From: Myxococcaceae bacterium JPH2
GTDB lineage: Bacteria > Myxococcota > Myxococcia > Myxococcales > Myxococcaceae
Assembly (NCBI GenBank): GCA_016458225.1
Contig: JAEMGR010000009.1
Coordinates: forward strand, 186,001-250,000
Length of the DNA stretch: 64,000 bases
Direction of reading: 5' to 3'
Both the position numbers and the translations under genes were made by a program. The notes beneath the pieces are model-generated. The model worked only from the letters and a program-made list of their open reading frames with translations, was not told the DNA's origin and did no database searches. Positions 19,011 to 28,567 of this stretch are shown piece by piece. The first letter of the stretch is position 1. The number at the start of each line of letters is the position of its first letter.

Positions 19011-19670
19011 TCAAGAAGACGTGCGTTCAAATCGGGCGGCGAGCCGATCGCCCAGCCACTGGACGAGTTGCACCAGCACCAACAGCACCACGAGACAGCC
19101 CAGCATCACGTCGGTGCGAAAGCGCATGTAGCCGTACTTCACCGCGAGGTCGCCCAGACCACCGCCCCCCACGGCGCCCGCCATGGCGCTGTAGCCGAGC
19201 AGGCTGATAATCATCAGCGCGAGCCCGCGGATGAGAGACGCGCGTGCCTCGGGGATGAGCACGCGGAGGATGACCTGCGCATGGGTGGACCCCATCGCGA
19301 CCGCGGCCTCAATCTTTCCCGGATCCACTTCGCGAAGGGCCTGCTCCACCACGCGCCCCATGAAGGGGATGGCGGCCACGACCAAGGGGACGATGGCGGC
19401 GGTGGTGCCAATCGTGGTGCCCGCGAGCAAGCGCGTCAGCGGGACGATGGCCACCATGAGGATGATGAAGGGCACCGAGCGCCCCACGTTGACGAGCACG
19501 CCCACGGCTCGATGCAGCGCGGGACGGGGCCACAGGCCGCCCGCGTCGGCGATGGCCAACAGGACGCCCAGGGGCAGGCCCGCCAGGAGCACCAGCACCG
19601 CGGCCACCGAGGTCATGTAGAGCGTCTCGCCCGTGGCAATCCAGAGGGAGTTCAGCAGCTCGTTAGACAT
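19011..19670 (-). CDS. metI: Methionine ABC transporter permease MetI
   Basis: This 219-residue inner-membrane permease has about five hydrophobic segments. It carries the MetI pattern TLYMTSVAAVLVLLAGLPLG near the start and the ABC-contact EAA loop VEQALREVDPGKIEAAVAMG, then YSAMAGAVGGGGLGDLA. The ATG at 19670 has GAGGAG eight nt upstream; the GTG at 19676 is too close to that site. It overlaps the end of metN by 8 bp, indicating translational coupling. It forms the membrane channel of the methionine importer with MetN and MetQ. Confidence 0.93.
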   Translation of the reverse strand: MSNELLNSLWIATGETLYMTSVAAVLVLLAGLPLGVLLAIADAGGLWPRPALHRAVGVLVNVGRSVPFIILMVAIVPLTRLLAGTTIGTTAAIVPLVVAAIPFMGRVVEQALREVDPGKIEAAVAMGSTHAQVILRVLIPEARASLIRGLALMIISLLGYSAMAGAVGGGGLGDLAVKYGYMRFRTDVMLGCLVVLLVLVQLVQWLGDRLAARFERTSS

Positions 19671-20661
19671 GGGCACGCTCCTCGGGGGACAGGCCCTGCT
19701 CTCGCAGGAAGTCGAGGGCTCGGCTCACCGCCTCGGGTTCGCCGGTGAGTTCGAAGAGCAGGCGTCCCACGGGCGCGCCACCCACGCGATCCAACGTGCC
19801 CTCCATCAAGTTCGCGTCCACGTCGAAGCGGCGCGCCATGGTGGTGAGCACGGGCCGAGTCGCATGCGCGCCCACGAGGAACAACTCCACCAGCCGGCGC
19901 CCCGGATTCGCGGGCCACTCGCGCATGGCGAACGGCGCGTAGCAGAGCCCATGCAGTCGCGTGCCGGGACGGGACAACAGGTCGAGCACCTTGCCCTGCT
20001 CCAGCAACTGGCCTCGCTCCAGCACCGCGACGGAGTCGCAGAGTTCCTTCACCACATCCATCTGGTGGGTGATGAGGAGGATGGTGAGGCCCAGCTTCCG
20101 ATTGATGTCTCGCAGGAGGTCGAGCACGGAGCGCGTCGTCTCGGGATCCAACGCGGAGGTGGCCTCGTCGGACAGGAGCAACCGGGGCCGAGGCGCCAGG
20201 GCACGAGCGATGCCCACGCGCTGCTTCTGTCCCCCGGAGAGCTGGGAGGGATAGGCCTGCGCGCGGTCAGACAGGCCCACGAGGGCCAGCAACTCCGCCA
20301 CGCGCTCACGAATCAGCGCGCGCGACCAGCCCGCCACTTCGAGCGGATAGGCGACGTTGCCCTCCACGGTGCGCGAGGCGAACAGGTTGAAGTGCTGGAA
20401 GATCATCCCGATGCCCTGCCGCGCCTCGCGGAGCTGACGGTCATCGAGGGAGAGCATGTCCTTGCCGTCCACCCGCACCGTGCCCGAGGTGGGGCGCTCC
20501 AGCAGGTTGACGCAGCGGATGAGCGTGGACTTGCCGGCGCCGCTCTGGCCGAGGACACCGAAGACCTCGCCGGGGGCGACGCGCAGGGAGACCTCGCGCA
20601 GGGCCGCCACGTCGCGATCTCCTTGTCGATACAGCTTGGTGACTTCGTGCAGCTCAACCAC
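19663..20661 (-). CDS. metN: Methionine ABC transporter ATP-binding protein MetN
   Basis: This protein of about 332 residues is the importer ATPase. It has Walker [14 protein letters not shown], the Q loop [12 protein letters not shown], signature [15 protein letters not shown], Walker [14 protein letters not shown] and switch His [10 protein letters not shown]. After the ATPase comes a C-terminal NIL domain (about 255-330, [11 protein letters not shown] ... [10 protein letters not shown]), which binds methionine and inhibits transport in characterised MetN proteins. GTG 20661 is chosen because GGAG lies six nt upstream and the protein then starts [11 protein letters not shown], as in other MetN. 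An in-frame GTG at 20688 adds nine residues. It is the first gene of the operon and follows a structured leader. Confidence 0.93.
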   Translation of the reverse strand: MVELHEVTKLYRQGDRDVAALREVSLRVAPGEVFGVLGQSGAGKSTLIRCVNLLERPTSGTVRVDGKDMLSLDDRQLREARQGIGMIFQHFNLFASRTVEGNVAYPLEVAGWSRALIRERVAELLALVGLSDRAQAYPSQLSGGQKQRVGIARALAPRPRLLLSDEATSALDPETTRSVLDLLRDINRKLGLTILLITHQMDVVKELCDSVAVLERGQLLEQGKVLDLLSRPGTRLHGLCYAPFAMREWPANPGRRLVELFLVGAHATRPVLTTMARRFDVDANLMEGTLDRVGGAPVGRLLFELTGEPEAVSRALDFLREQGLSPEERAHV

Positions 20662-21096
20662 GGACCACTCCGGCGGGGGTGCTCGCACGCGAGGGGCGGC
20701 GAGCGCTGGGGATGGCGATGAACAAAGCGGCCAGGTTCATGATTCAGGGGCGGGAGGCAATGAGAGGAGCGCCCCACCGAGCAGGCTGGCGTGCGCCGTG
20801 TCGCTCGGGGAGCGGGCACGAGGGGCACAGGGAGACCGGGAGGCGGAAACGACAACGCCCCGGTCCGAGGCGCGGAACCGGGGCGGCGCGAGAAGGCGTC
20901 GGCGAGAAGCCGACCACTCTTCGAAGACTACGTGCGCACGCGGGCTCCCTCGTGGCCACACCAGGTGGCGACGACGTGGGGACAACAGCGAGCGCAGGCT
21001 AGGAGCACGGGCGGAGTGGTACGGCGCGAGGCGCGACGTGTCAAGCCACGCGGATGCAAGGAACTGATGGGAGCAGTGACGGACAGCGACCGAGCA
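20662..21096. other. Intergenic region before metN, mostly leader
   Basis: No gene is supported in this 435-bp stretch; the long plus-strand frame here is an antisense shadow lacking any family motif. On the minus strand it should hold the metN promoter and the 5' untranslated region with the two hairpins described separately. I found no match to the conserved core of SAM-I or SAM-II riboswitches by eye. Confidence 0.4.
20856..20914 (-). promoter_or_regulatory. Two stem-loops in the met operon leader (possible attenuator)
   Basis: Read on the minus strand, GTCGGC-TTCTC-GCCGAC (20914-20898) is followed by CGCCCCGGT-N12-ACCGGGGCG (20885-20856). The second has a perfect 9-bp stem followed by TTGTCGTTT. 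This looks like an upstream element and a terminator-like hairpin about 195 nt before the metN start. It could instead be the terminator of the transcript at 21097-22489. Confidence 0.45.
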
Positions 21097-21663
21097 TCAC
21101 GGCGAATAGGGATAGCGCTCGAGGATCCGGCCCTCCCGGGATACCGCATAGAGTTCGAACCAATCGGTTTCGAAGTCTCCGCCGGGCCCCATCCCCTTGC
21201 AGCGATCCATCCGGCGATTGACGCGGACGATGTACAGACCCTTGGCTTCTCCGACGACCACTTCCAAGGCCTGAGCCGAGAAGGCACACGTCCCCGCATA
21301 CTCCTTGGGGAAACGGGCCACCACACGCAGGAGCACCGCGTTCGCGGCCACCACCGCGGAGCCATCCAGCGTCGCCAGGGGCTGAACGTCGCTCGGCCAT
21401 TCGAACGCAGTGGAGGCATCAGCCCCAGAAGGAGCCCCCTGAGTGCCATACCCACCGGGGGGGCTTGGCTGAACCGCCACACCCGCGTCCCCGTCCCGTC
21501 GGTCAACAGAAGCATCAACGCCAACGACGTGGACACTCGTTGCAGGCGTAGCCCGTTGCGGGGCCACGCTGCTGGAATCCCGAGCCCGCACTCCAGTCGG
21601 CGCGTGAGCGCCCCCGTCAGCGCCCCCAAGCAACACCAGAAGTGCGACACCTAATTCAATCAT
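21097..21663 (-). CDS. Secreted protein of unknown function
   Basis: From ATG 21663 this 188-residue protein starts with a signal-like segment (MIELGVALLVLLGGADGGAHA). A low-complexity linker follows, then a C-terminal domain (about 95-188) with the blocks LLRVVARFPKEYAGTCAFSA, EVVVGEAKGLYIVRVNRR and DWFELYAVSREGRILERYPY. I do not recognise the family. A TTG at 21714 is in frame and would overlap the upstream lipoprotein gene by 11 bp. The two genes are close and on one strand, so they are probably co-transcribed and may act together in the envelope. Confidence 0.6.
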   Translation of the reverse strand: MIELGVALLVLLGGADGGAHAPTGVRARDSSSVAPQRATPATSVHVVGVDASVDRRDGDAGVAVQPSPPGGYGTQGAPSGADASTAFEWPSDVQPLATLDGSAVVAANAVLLRVVARFPKEYAGTCAFSAQALEVVVGEAKGLYIVRVNRRMDRCKGMGPGGDFETDWFELYAVSREGRILERYPYSP

Positions 21664-21703
21664 ACCGACACCACCCAGAAGCCGCCGATGAAGACGAACC
21701 AAC

Positions 21704-22489
21704 CTACCAGTCAAATGATGGATCGCATTCAGGCCTTGCTCCGGCAGGGGTCAGCACACCGGAGAATCGTGGCTGGCACTTCGCCTGAAACACCCACCTT
21801 CGCGCGCCAGCACTCCATTTATGGACCGCACCGCCACGATCCCATTTGTAGAAGCGCGGCTCATCTCGATGTCCTGTGGCAAGCCAGCCCAACGCTGGAA
21901 TGGGCTGCCCGTTCGAGTCGCGCGCGAGCCTCCCACTCGGACTGGTCGCGTATGCGACCACAATCCAATCTCCCTCTTGGGATTTCGCTCTCGGCCAATT
22001 TGCCAGGTCTCGACTACTCGCCCCTGTCCCACATGGGTGATTGTGGGCATAGCCAAACACGGGGAGTTCATTTCCAAAGTCGGAATCCGCAACTCCACCA
22101 AATGGTGGCCAACACGAGTTGGCCGAATCCGTCAAACCACGGATTGGCCAAGAGACACGCCAGTCATCTGGTGTCTGGTAGAGCGCGACGCAGTATTCCG
22201 AAGCATCAGGCCGAGGACGACCTGTAATGGGGTCACAAGCGTCGGTCGCCCCTGGCAGCGCCATCAATGCGCTCAACGCCGGAACCACCAAGTCATCTGG
22301 AACTTCCGGCGTATCTGCAACGACGCTCGGAACCTCCGGCCATGGCCCCGGCGCCACGGCCAACTGGGGAGCTCCCTCCAACTTGGTGAGTTCGCTGTGC
22401 AGGTAGTACCGCCTGGCACTGGAACACGCCAAGAAAGCCAAGCTCCCCAGCAATACCAAATGACGAAGTGACCTGCCGGCCACTATCAT
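21704..22489 (-). CDS. Lipoprotein with a JAMM/JAB-like metal-binding motif
   Basis: This 261-residue protein has an N-terminal signal with a likely lipobox (LAFLACSS) and is probably an anchored periplasmic or outer-membrane protein. Its centre contains VFGYAHNHPCGTGASSRDL (about residues 145-163). The pattern H-x-H-P-x5-S-x2-D is close to the JAMM zinc motif H-x-H-x7-S-x2-D of JAB proteases and RadC-like proteins, one residue shorter. YCVALYQTPDDW, EGDWIVVAYATSP and EPRFYKWDRGG surround it. GAGGTG lies seven nt before ATG 22489. It may be a metallopeptidase or isopeptidase; the required upstream Glu cannot be assigned by eye. It is followed by a secreted protein gene. Confidence 0.6.
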   Translation of the reverse strand: MIVAGRSLRHLVLLGSLAFLACSSARRYYLHSELTKLEGAPQLAVAPGPWPEVPSVVADTPEVPDDLVVPALSALMALPGATDACDPITGRPRPDASEYCVALYQTPDDWRVSWPIRGLTDSANSCWPPFGGVADSDFGNELPVFGYAHNHPCGTGASSRDLANWPRAKSQEGDWIVVAYATSPSGRLARDSNGQPIPALGWLATGHRDEPRFYKWDRGGAVHKWSAGARRWVFQAKCQPRFSGVLTPAGARPECDPSFDW

Positions 22490-22504
22490 GATGGGTTCAC
22501 CTCG

Positions 22505-23212
22505 TTAGGCGCGGAGCTGACTCAGGGCTTCCTCGACGTACTTGACGCCCTTGGACGTGATGGCCTTGCCCTTCTTGGTGTCCTGCGCGTAGCCCGCATG
22601 GAGCCGCAGCGCCTTCGCCGCGTTGGGCGCCGCGTACGTCACGCCGAACTCACCCCAGAAACGCGACATGGTCCCGGACGTCACCTCCACGTCCAGCGAG
22701 CGCGCCAGATAGAGCGGGATGAGCGAGCGCAGGAGCTGATCCTTCTGTCGACCAGCCGACACCAGCACCGATTCCTTGGGGTGCGATCGCAGCGCGTCCA
22801 CCAACTGCCCCACCACGTCCCCCGGCTCGGGCGCCCGCGCGACCTTCTTGCGCGCCGCGGGCTTCTTGCGGACCCCCGCCGCTGCCTTCTTCGCCGCCGG
22901 ACGCGCCTTCTTCACCGCTGCCTTCTTCACTCGAACCCCCGCTGACTTCGCTGGCTTGCGCCGAGCCTCCGCCGGTCGGACCTCCATCCGCCCCGTCATC
23001 GGCAGGAACGCCGCTCCCGAGAACTCCGGCACCTCGACCCTCTCCACGGAGCCATCCGGTACAGGCGACGACGTCCGAGGCGAGGCGCTCCGGGACACGT
23101 CAGGGGCTCGGCCCTGGACGTAGTACCGCAGCATCTCGCGCGCGTCGTTCACCACGCCTCCGAGACCCACGCGATCGAACAGCGATTCCAACCACCGGAG
23201 ACCGTTGAGCAC
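22505..23212 (-). CDS. Lys/Ala-rich histone-H1-like protein of unknown function
   Basis: GTG 23212 has AAGGAGG eight nt upstream. The protein has 235 residues. Residues 1-35 form a helical segment (LNGLRWLESLFDRVG). Residues 80-125 are a basic tract of repeated K-K-A/P-A-A-K-K units (VKKARPAAKKAAAGVRKKP), as in eukaryotic H1 tails and bacterial histone-like proteins. The C-terminal domain (130-235) is folded and helical (VGQLVDALRSHPKESVLVSAG ... ITSKGVKYVEEALSQL), with a winged-helix feel. It could be a nucleoid-binding protein, but no DNA-binding motif is certain. It lies between a lipoprotein gene and dnaE2. Confidence 0.6.
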   Translation of the reverse strand: MLNGLRWLESLFDRVGLGGVVNDAREMLRYYVQGRAPDVSRSASPRTSSPVPDGSVERVEVPEFSGAAFLPMTGRMEVRPAEARRKPAKSAGVRVKKAAVKKARPAAKKAAAGVRKKPAARKKVARAPEPGDVVGQLVDALRSHPKESVLVSAGRQKDQLLRSLIPLYLARSLDVEVTSGTMSRFWGEFGVTYAAPNAAKALRLHAGYAQDTKKGKAITSKGVKYVEEALSQLRA

Positions 23213-23282
23213 CTGCGAGCCCTCCTTGAGAGTTCCCGGACGCTACTACAGCCCCCGGAATTCCGGATCATCCCTCGTCGGA

Positions 23283-26200
23283 TCATCGACTCACGGACAT
23301 CACGGTCCGCACCTTCACGTTCACCACCTGCCCCGAGCGCTCCACCACCCCCTGCCCCACCAGGAACAAGGATCCGTGGATCTCCCTCCTGCACCGCGCA
23401 TACACCTCGGGCGGCACCACCAGGTTGGCGATCCCCGTCTCATCCTCCAGCGACACGAAGCACACGCCCTTGGCCGTCGGGGGCCGCTGACGACAGATGG
23501 ACAATCCGCCCACCGAGACCGTCCGGCCCGCCGGCACCTGCTTCAGCCCCTCCGCCGTCACCGCCCCCAGCCGTTTCAAGCTCGGCCGCAACAGCTCCAA
23601 CGGGTGCTTCTCCAACGACAACCCCACCGTGTCGTAGTCCGCGCAGACCCGCTCGTGCACGGACATCGGAGGCAATTCCACCGCCGAGCCATCCATGGCC
23701 ATTCCGAAGAAGAGGTCGTCCGGATCCAACGGCCCCAAGGCCTGGATGTCCCACAGCGCCTGCCGCCGCGCCCCGCACAACGAGCCCAGCGCCCCCGCCA
23801 AGGCCAGACGCGTCAGCTCATGCCGAGGCACCCGCGCCCGCCGCGCCAGCTCGCCCACCGTCGCATAGCCCTCGCCCCGAGACGCCGCCACGCGCTGGCC
23901 TACCGCGTCGCCCAGCCCCCGCACCATCCGCAATCCCAGCCGCAGCGCGCCATCCTCCTCCAGCGTGCAGTCCCAATCCGAGCGCCGCACGTCCACCTCG
24001 CGCACCTCCACCCCATGGCGCTGCGCGTCCGCCACCAAGGTGTGTGGCGCATAGAAGCCCATGGGCTGTGAGTTGAGCAGCGCCGCCGCGAAGGCCGCCG
24101 GGTAATGACATTTCAGCCAGCTCGACGCATAGGCGATGAGCGCGAAGCTCGCCGCGTGGCTCTCTGGAAACCCATACTCGGCGAACCCTCGGAAGTTCCC
24201 GAACCACTCCTCCGCCAGGGCGCGCGCGTACCCGCGAGCCACACAGCCCTCCACGAAGCGCTCGCGATAGGACAGCATGCGCGACTCGGCCTGCTTGTGG
24301 CTGAGCGCCCGTCGCAACCCATCCGCCTCCGCCGCGGAGAACCCCGCCGCCGCCATGGCGAGCTTCATCGCCTGCTCTTGAAACAGCGGCACGCCCAGCG
24401 TCTTGCCCAGGATGTCTCGCACCGCCTCGCTGGGATAGTGCACCGGCTCCAATCCATCGCGGCGCCGCAGGAAGGGATGCACCATCTTCCCCACGATGGG
24501 CCCCGGGCGGATGAGGGCAATCTCCACCACCAGGTCATAGAAGGTCCGCGGCTTGAGGCGCGGCAGCATGTTCATCTGGGCGCGGCTCTCCACCTGGAAC
24601 ACGCCCACGGTGTCCGCCGCGCACAGCATGTCGTAGACCTTCGGGTCCTCGGGCGGGATGGTCGCCAGGGACAGCTCCTTGCCGTGGTGCTCGCGGATCA
24701 ACGCGAAGCACTTCGACAGCGCCGTGAGCATGCCCAGGGACAAGAGGTCCACCTTCAGCAAGCCCATGGTGCTGATGTCATCCTTCTCCCACTGGATGAC
24801 GGTGCGGCCTGGCATGGCCGCGTTCTCCACCGGCACCAGCTCCACCAACGGCTCGCGCGTCAGGACGAAGCCGCCCACGTGGATGGACAGGTGGCGCGGA
24901 AAGCCTTCCAGCTCCGCGGCCAGCGCCAAGGTCTGCCTCACGCGCGCGTCTCCCCCGGACAGGCCGGCCTCGGCCAAGACGTCGGGGGTCACCTCGAAGC
25001 CGTGCGCCGCCGAGACCTTCGACAGCCGGTCCACCTGATCCAACGACAGCCCGAGCGACTTGCCCGCCTCGCGCAGGGCCAGCCGGCCCCGGAAGCAGAT
25101 GACCTCGCACACCATGCCCGCGCGCTGACGTCCGTGCTTCGCGTAGACGTACTGGAGCACCTCCTCGCGGCGCTCGTGCTCGAAGTCCACGTCGATGTCG
25201 GGCGGCTCCTTGCGCTCCATGCTGAGGAAGCGCTCGAAGAGCAGCCCCATGCGCACCGGATCGATGGAGGTGATTTGAAGCGCGTAGCAGACCGCCGAGT
25301 TCGCCGCGCTCCCTCGCCCCTGACACAGGATGCCCTGCTCACGCGCGAACCGGACGATGTCCCACAGCGCCAGGAAGTACCCCGCGAAGTCCAGGGCCGC
25401 GATGAGGCGCAGCTCGTGTTCAATCTGCTTCACCACGTCCGCGGGCACGCCGCCTGGGTAGCGAACCTGGAGCCCCCGGGAGGTGAGGTCCCGGAGGTGT
25501 TCGTTCGCGCTCATCCCGGGCGGCAGGTCCTCCTCGGGGAAGCGGTAGTGCAAGTCATCCAGCGAGGCCTGACACCGCGAGGCCAGCGCGAGGCTGTGCT
25601 CCAGCGCCTCGGGCCGATCCGCGAACAGCCGCGCCATGTCCTCCGGGGACTTCAGCGTGCGCTCGCCGTTGGGCATGAGGCGCGTGCCGGCCGCGTCCAG
25701 AGGCACCCCGTGGCGGATGGACACCAGCATGTCCTGCAGGGGCTGGCGGCGACGGTGGTGCGTGTGCACGTCGTTGTGGGCCACCAGCGGGACGCCCAGG
25801 GCACGGGCGAGCGCCTCCGAGCGAACCTCGCGCCCCGCGTCCCCCGCGGACAGCGAGCGGCACAGCCCCACGTGGAAGCGATCCGCGAAGGCCTCGGCCA
25901 GGGGCGCCACCACCGCAGGCGGCGCGGGCGCGGGCAAGAGCGCAAGCAGTCCCTCGGAGCGCTCGGCCACCGCGCGCCACGGCAGCCCGGACTCGCCCTT
26001 GGGATGCGACATGCGGCTCTGCGAGACGAGCCCGCACAGGTTCGAGTATCCCCGCGCGTTCTGCGCGTACACCGCCACGGGCGGGCCGTCCTCGAGGGTC
26101 AGCTCGGCGCCGAGCAGCAGCTTCACCCCGTGCTCCTTCGCCGCCAGGTGGGCCTTCACCACGCCGTACAGGCCGTCCACGTCGGTGAGGGCCAGCGCGG

Positions 26201-26300
26201 ACAGACCGAGGCGCGCCGCCGTGGAGATGAGCTCCTCGGGGTGGGAGGCCCCGCGAAGAAACGAGAAGTTGGAGCGGCACACGAGCTCGGCGTAGGTCAC
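23283..26300 (-). CDS. dnaE2: Error-prone DNA polymerase DnaE2 (ImuC)
   Basis: This C-family polymerase (about 1005 residues) acts in damage-induced translesion synthesis with ImuA and ImuB. The N-terminus [20 protein letters not shown] is characteristic of DnaE2 and opens the PHP domain. The palm has [16 protein letters not shown] with the catalytic aspartates. Helix-hairpin-helix and OB-fold segments follow, the latter near [23 protein letters not shown] 26300 is preferred because it gives the family-like start; GTG 26315 abuts the LexA-like operator. imuA and imuB lie about 15 kb away on the same strand instead of forming one operon with this gene. Confidence 0.95.
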   Translation of the reverse strand: MTYAELVCRSNFSFLRGASHPEELISTAARLGLSALALTDVDGLYGVVKAHLAAKEHGVKLLLGAELTLEDGPPVAVYAQNARGYSNLCGLVSQSRMSHPKGESGLPWRAVAERSEGLLALLPAPAPPAVVAPLAEAFADRFHVGLCRSLSAGDAGREVRSEALARALGVPLVAHNDVHTHHRRRQPLQDMLVSIRHGVPLDAAGTRLMPNGERTLKSPEDMARLFADRPEALEHSLALASRCQASLDDLHYRFPEEDLPPGMSANEHLRDLTSRGLQVRYPGGVPADVVKQIEHELRLIAALDFAGYFLALWDIVRFAREQGILCQGRGSAANSAVCYALQITSIDPVRMGLLFERFLSMERKEPPDIDVDFEHERREEVLQYVYAKHGRQRAGMVCEVICFRGRLALREAGKSLGLSLDQVDRLSKVSAAHGFEVTPDVLAEAGLSGGDARVRQTLALAAELEGFPRHLSIHVGGFVLTREPLVELVPVENAAMPGRTVIQWEKDDISTMGLLKVDLLSLGMLTALSKCFALIREHHGKELSLATIPPEDPKVYDMLCAADTVGVFQVESRAQMNMLPRLKPRTFYDLVVEIALIRPGPIVGKMVHPFLRRRDGLEPVHYPSEAVRDILGKTLGVPLFQEQAMKLAMAAAGFSAAEADGLRRALSHKQAESRMLSYRERFVEGCVARGYARALAEEWFGNFRGFAEYGFPESHAASFALIAYASSWLKCHYPAAFAAALLNSQPMGFYAPHTLVADAQRHGVEVREVDVRRSDWDCTLEEDGALRLGLRMVRGLGDAVGQRVAASRGEGYATVGELARRARVPRHELTRLALAGALGSLCGARRQALWDIQALGPLDPDDLFFGMAMDGSAVELPPMSVHERVCADYDTVGLSLEKHPLELLRPSLKRLGAVTAEGLKQVPAGRTVSVGGLSICRQRPPTAKGVCFVSLEDETGIANLVVPPEVYARCRREIHGSLFLVGQGVVERSGQVVNVKVRTVMSVSR

Positions 26301-26314
26301 ACCGGATCCAAACA

Positions 26315-26331
26315 CTGAGCGGGCGTTCAGG
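26315..26331 (-). promoter_or_regulatory. LexA-like operator of dnaE2
   Basis: On the plus strand CTGAGCGGGCGTTCAGG is an imperfect dyad, CTGAGC-N4-GTTCAG, 15 nt before GTG 26300. It fits 15 of 17 positions of the M. xanthus LexA box as I recall it from the literature (CTRHAMRYBYGTTCAGS). A closely related site precedes imuA. Confidence 0.7.
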
Positions 26332-26535
26332 CGCTAGATTGGATCTTCGCTCGGTGGGTGGAGAACCTCGTGGGTTGATGGAACACCCCGGGACGTCGGG
26401 CGGCCAAATCGAACCCGCCGCGTCACGGTGTCTGGCATTCCCTGGCAGGATAATGTTTGCCATTTCATTCCACTTCGCTAGGCTTCAATCGCTGTCATCC
26501 ACGACAGTGCTTGTGAAACTCTTCACGGAGGCATC

Positions 26536-26844
26536 ATGAGTGAGCGATTGAAGTCCCTGGCCCGCGTCGCGCTGTTCGCAGTCCTGGCGATGGGGGCTCC
26601 CGCGATGGCCGCGCCCAATCAGTGCGATGTGGTCTGTTCCTGCTCGGGCTCGTGCAACTGGCTGTGTTCCGACGGGACGGCGCGGACGAACTGCGGCACC
26701 TACGGCGTCTGCAACGGGACGTGCCGGACGGGGCCGCAGACGTCCCAGAACGAGGCCCCCAAGTCCGATGCGGCCGACCGCGCCTCGCAGCAGGTCTGCG
26801 GTGAGAAGGCCCCAGAGTCCTCGTCTCCGCCCGCCAAGGGCTGA
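26536..26844 (+). CDS. Small secreted cysteine-rich protein
   Basis: This 102-residue protein has GGAGG seven nt before ATG 26536 and a clear signal peptide ending AMGAPAMA. The mature part starts APNQCDVVCSCSGSCNWLC and continues TNCGTYGVCNGTC, giving ten cysteines in about 40 residues. It ends in a hydrophilic tail with one more Cys. The spacing suggests a compact disulphide-bonded domain. I do not recognise a family. It is transcribed divergently from dnaE2, and the 220-bp gap holds the dnaE2 operator. A role in the cell envelope or as a secreted peptide is possible but unproven. Confidence 0.7.
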   Translation: MSERLKSLARVALFAVLAMGAPAMAAPNQCDVVCSCSGSCNWLCSDGTARTNCGTYGVCNGTCRTGPQTSQNEAPKSDAADRASQQVCGEKAPESSSPPAKG

Positions 26845-26968
26845 GGCCCTCGGGCCGCCGCCGGTCCCCCACTCGGGCCGGCGGCGTCCCTTGCCCGGAC
26901 TGCAACCCACCCTCCTCGGAGACTCGCGGGTTTGACAGGAGGGCGACCCGGCTGCCAAAGAGCGGAAC

Positions 26969-27460
26969 ATGGACCCCTCCGCCTGGCAGCTTTGGATCAT
27001 CGCCGCGCTGCTCGCTGGCGCCCTGGAAATCAAGCTCTCCGGCTTCGTCATGCTGTGGTTCGCCGTGGGCTCTCTGGCGGCCGCGCTGGCCGCCAGCGTG
27101 GGCCTGGGCATCAACGGCCAGCTGTTCCTCTTCACCCTGGTCTCCGCGGCGCTCTTCAGCGCCTCGCGCACCATCTTCAAGCACGCTTTCATGCGCCGCG
27201 CGGCGCACTTAAAGACGGGCGTGGAGGCCATGGTGGGCCAGGAGGCGGTCGTGGTGGAGGCGCTCACCGAGGGGCACGGGGGCGCGGTGCGCATCAACGG
27301 GGAGCAGTGGACGGCTCGGTCGCTGTCAGGGCCCGTGCCCGAGGGCGAGCGCGTCACCGTCGAGCAGGTCGAGGGCCTCAAGCTATGGGTGCGACGCGCC
27401 TCCGCGTCGCACGAGATTTCCGCACAGGAAAAGAAGGAGAAGGCCGGATGGACTTCCTGA
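26969..27460 (+). CDS. NfeD-like membrane protein
   Basis: This 163-residue protein has an N-terminal membrane region with two or three helices (LWIIAALLAGALEI, FVMLWFAVGSLAAALAASVG, LFLFTLVSAALFSA). A C-terminal OB-fold domain follows (about 85-150, GQEAVVVEALTEGHGGAVRINGE ... GERVTVEQVEGLKLWVRR). This is the short NfeD plan. It overlaps the SPFH gene by 13 bp. NfeD proteins act with SPFH proteins at inner-membrane microdomains, probably in membrane quality control. No protease domain is present. Confidence 0.88.
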   Translation: MDPSAWQLWIIAALLAGALEIKLSGFVMLWFAVGSLAAALAASVGLGINGQLFLFTLVSAALFSASRTIFKHAFMRRAAHLKTGVEAMVGQEAVVVEALTEGHGGAVRINGEQWTARSLSGPVPEGERVTVEQVEGLKLWVRRASASHEISAQEKKEKAGWTS

Positions 27461-28545
27461 CTGTCGTCTTCATCATCGCGGCGCTGGTGGTGGGCTTCGC
27501 GCTCATCACGGGCATCCGCATCGTGCCGCAAGCCAAGGTCATGGTGGTGGAGCGGCTCGGCAAGTTCCACAACGTGGCCACCAGCGGGTTGAACATCCTC
27601 ATCCCGTTCCTGGACAGCCCCCGGGCCATGGAGATGCGCACGGGCAACCGCTTCCTGCGCACCACCATGGTGGACTTGCGTGAGCAGGTCATGGGCTTCG
27701 AGACCGTGCAGGTCATCACCCACGACAACGTGAACATGGAGGTCGGCTCGGTCATCTACTACCAGATCATCGACCCGGCCAAGGCGCTCTACCAGGTGGA
27801 GAACCTGGCGCTGGCCATCGAGCAGCTCACCATGACCAACCTGCGCAACGTCATGGGCGGGCTGACGCTGGATCAGACGCTCACCAGCCGCGAGACGGTG
27901 AACACCAAGCTGCGTATGGTCCTGGACGAGGCCACGGAGAAGTGGGGCGTGAAGGTGACGCGCGTGGAGCTGCGCGAAATCGAGCCGCCCCAGGCCATCA
28001 AGGCCGCCATGGCCAAGCAGATGACCGCCGAGCGCGAGCGCCGCGCCGAGGTCACCAAGGCCGAGGGCGACAAGGCCGCCGCCATCCTCCAGGCCGAGGG
28101 CGAGAAGATCTCCCGCATCCTCCGCGCCGAGGCCGAACGCGACGCGGAGATCGCCCGCGCCGAGGGTAACAAGCGCGCCACCATGCTGGAGGCCGAGGGC
28201 AAGGCCGAGGCCACGCGCCTGCTCTTCGAGTCCATCCACAACGGCCGCGCCACGCCCGAGGTGCTCGCGCTGCGCTACCTGGAGACGCTCCAGGAGCTGG
28301 GCAAGGGCCCCAACAAGATGTTCATCCCCTACGAGGCCACCGCGGCCCTGGGCTCGATTGGCGTGCTCAAGGACCTGTTCACCAACGTGAACTCGGAGCC
28401 TGCCGCCCAGAAGCGCGCCGCCGCGCCCACGGGCCGGCCCACCGCCTCGGCGACGAGTGCACAGACCATCGCCCGCAACCTGAACGAGCCCGCGCCCGTC
28501 CCGGTGCGCCGGCCGCTGCCGCCCACTGAAAACAAGGACGACTGA
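27448..28545 (+). CDS. SPFH/stomatin-like (paraslipin, QmcA-type) membrane protein
   Basis: This 365-residue protein has an N-terminal membrane anchor (DFLTVVFIIAALVVGFALI) and an SPFH/Band-7 domain (about 25-190, MVVERLGKFHNVATSGLNIL ... VTRVELREIEPPQAI). A long charged coiled coil follows (about 190-265, Glu/Ala/Lys repeats such as AEGDKAAAILQAEGEK). The ending FIPYEATAALGSIGVLKDLF and a Pro-rich tail complete it. The order nfeD then SPFH with a 13-bp overlap is the standard bacterial paraslipin operon. It should oligomerise on the inner membrane. A strong terminator follows. Confidence 0.92.
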   Translation: MDFLTVVFIIAALVVGFALITGIRIVPQAKVMVVERLGKFHNVATSGLNILIPFLDSPRAMEMRTGNRFLRTTMVDLREQVMGFETVQVITHDNVNMEVGSVIYYQIIDPAKALYQVENLALAIEQLTMTNLRNVMGGLTLDQTLTSRETVNTKLRMVLDEATEKWGVKVTRVELREIEPPQAIKAAMAKQMTAERERRAEVTKAEGDKAAAILQAEGEKISRILRAEAERDAEIARAEGNKRATMLEAEGKAEATRLLFESIHNGRATPEVLALRYLETLQELGKGPNKMFIPYEATAALGSIGVLKDLFTNVNSEPAAQKRAAAPTGRPTASATSAQTIARNLNEPAPVPVRRPLPPTENKDD

Positions 28546-28567
28546 ACACTGTCTTTGAGCAGTCCTG

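Noticed and set aside
20791-21654. A 287-codon plus-strand frame antisense to the secreted protein
   Set aside because: It lacks a ribosome site and family motif, and it covers a leader region and the antisense strand of a better-supported gene.
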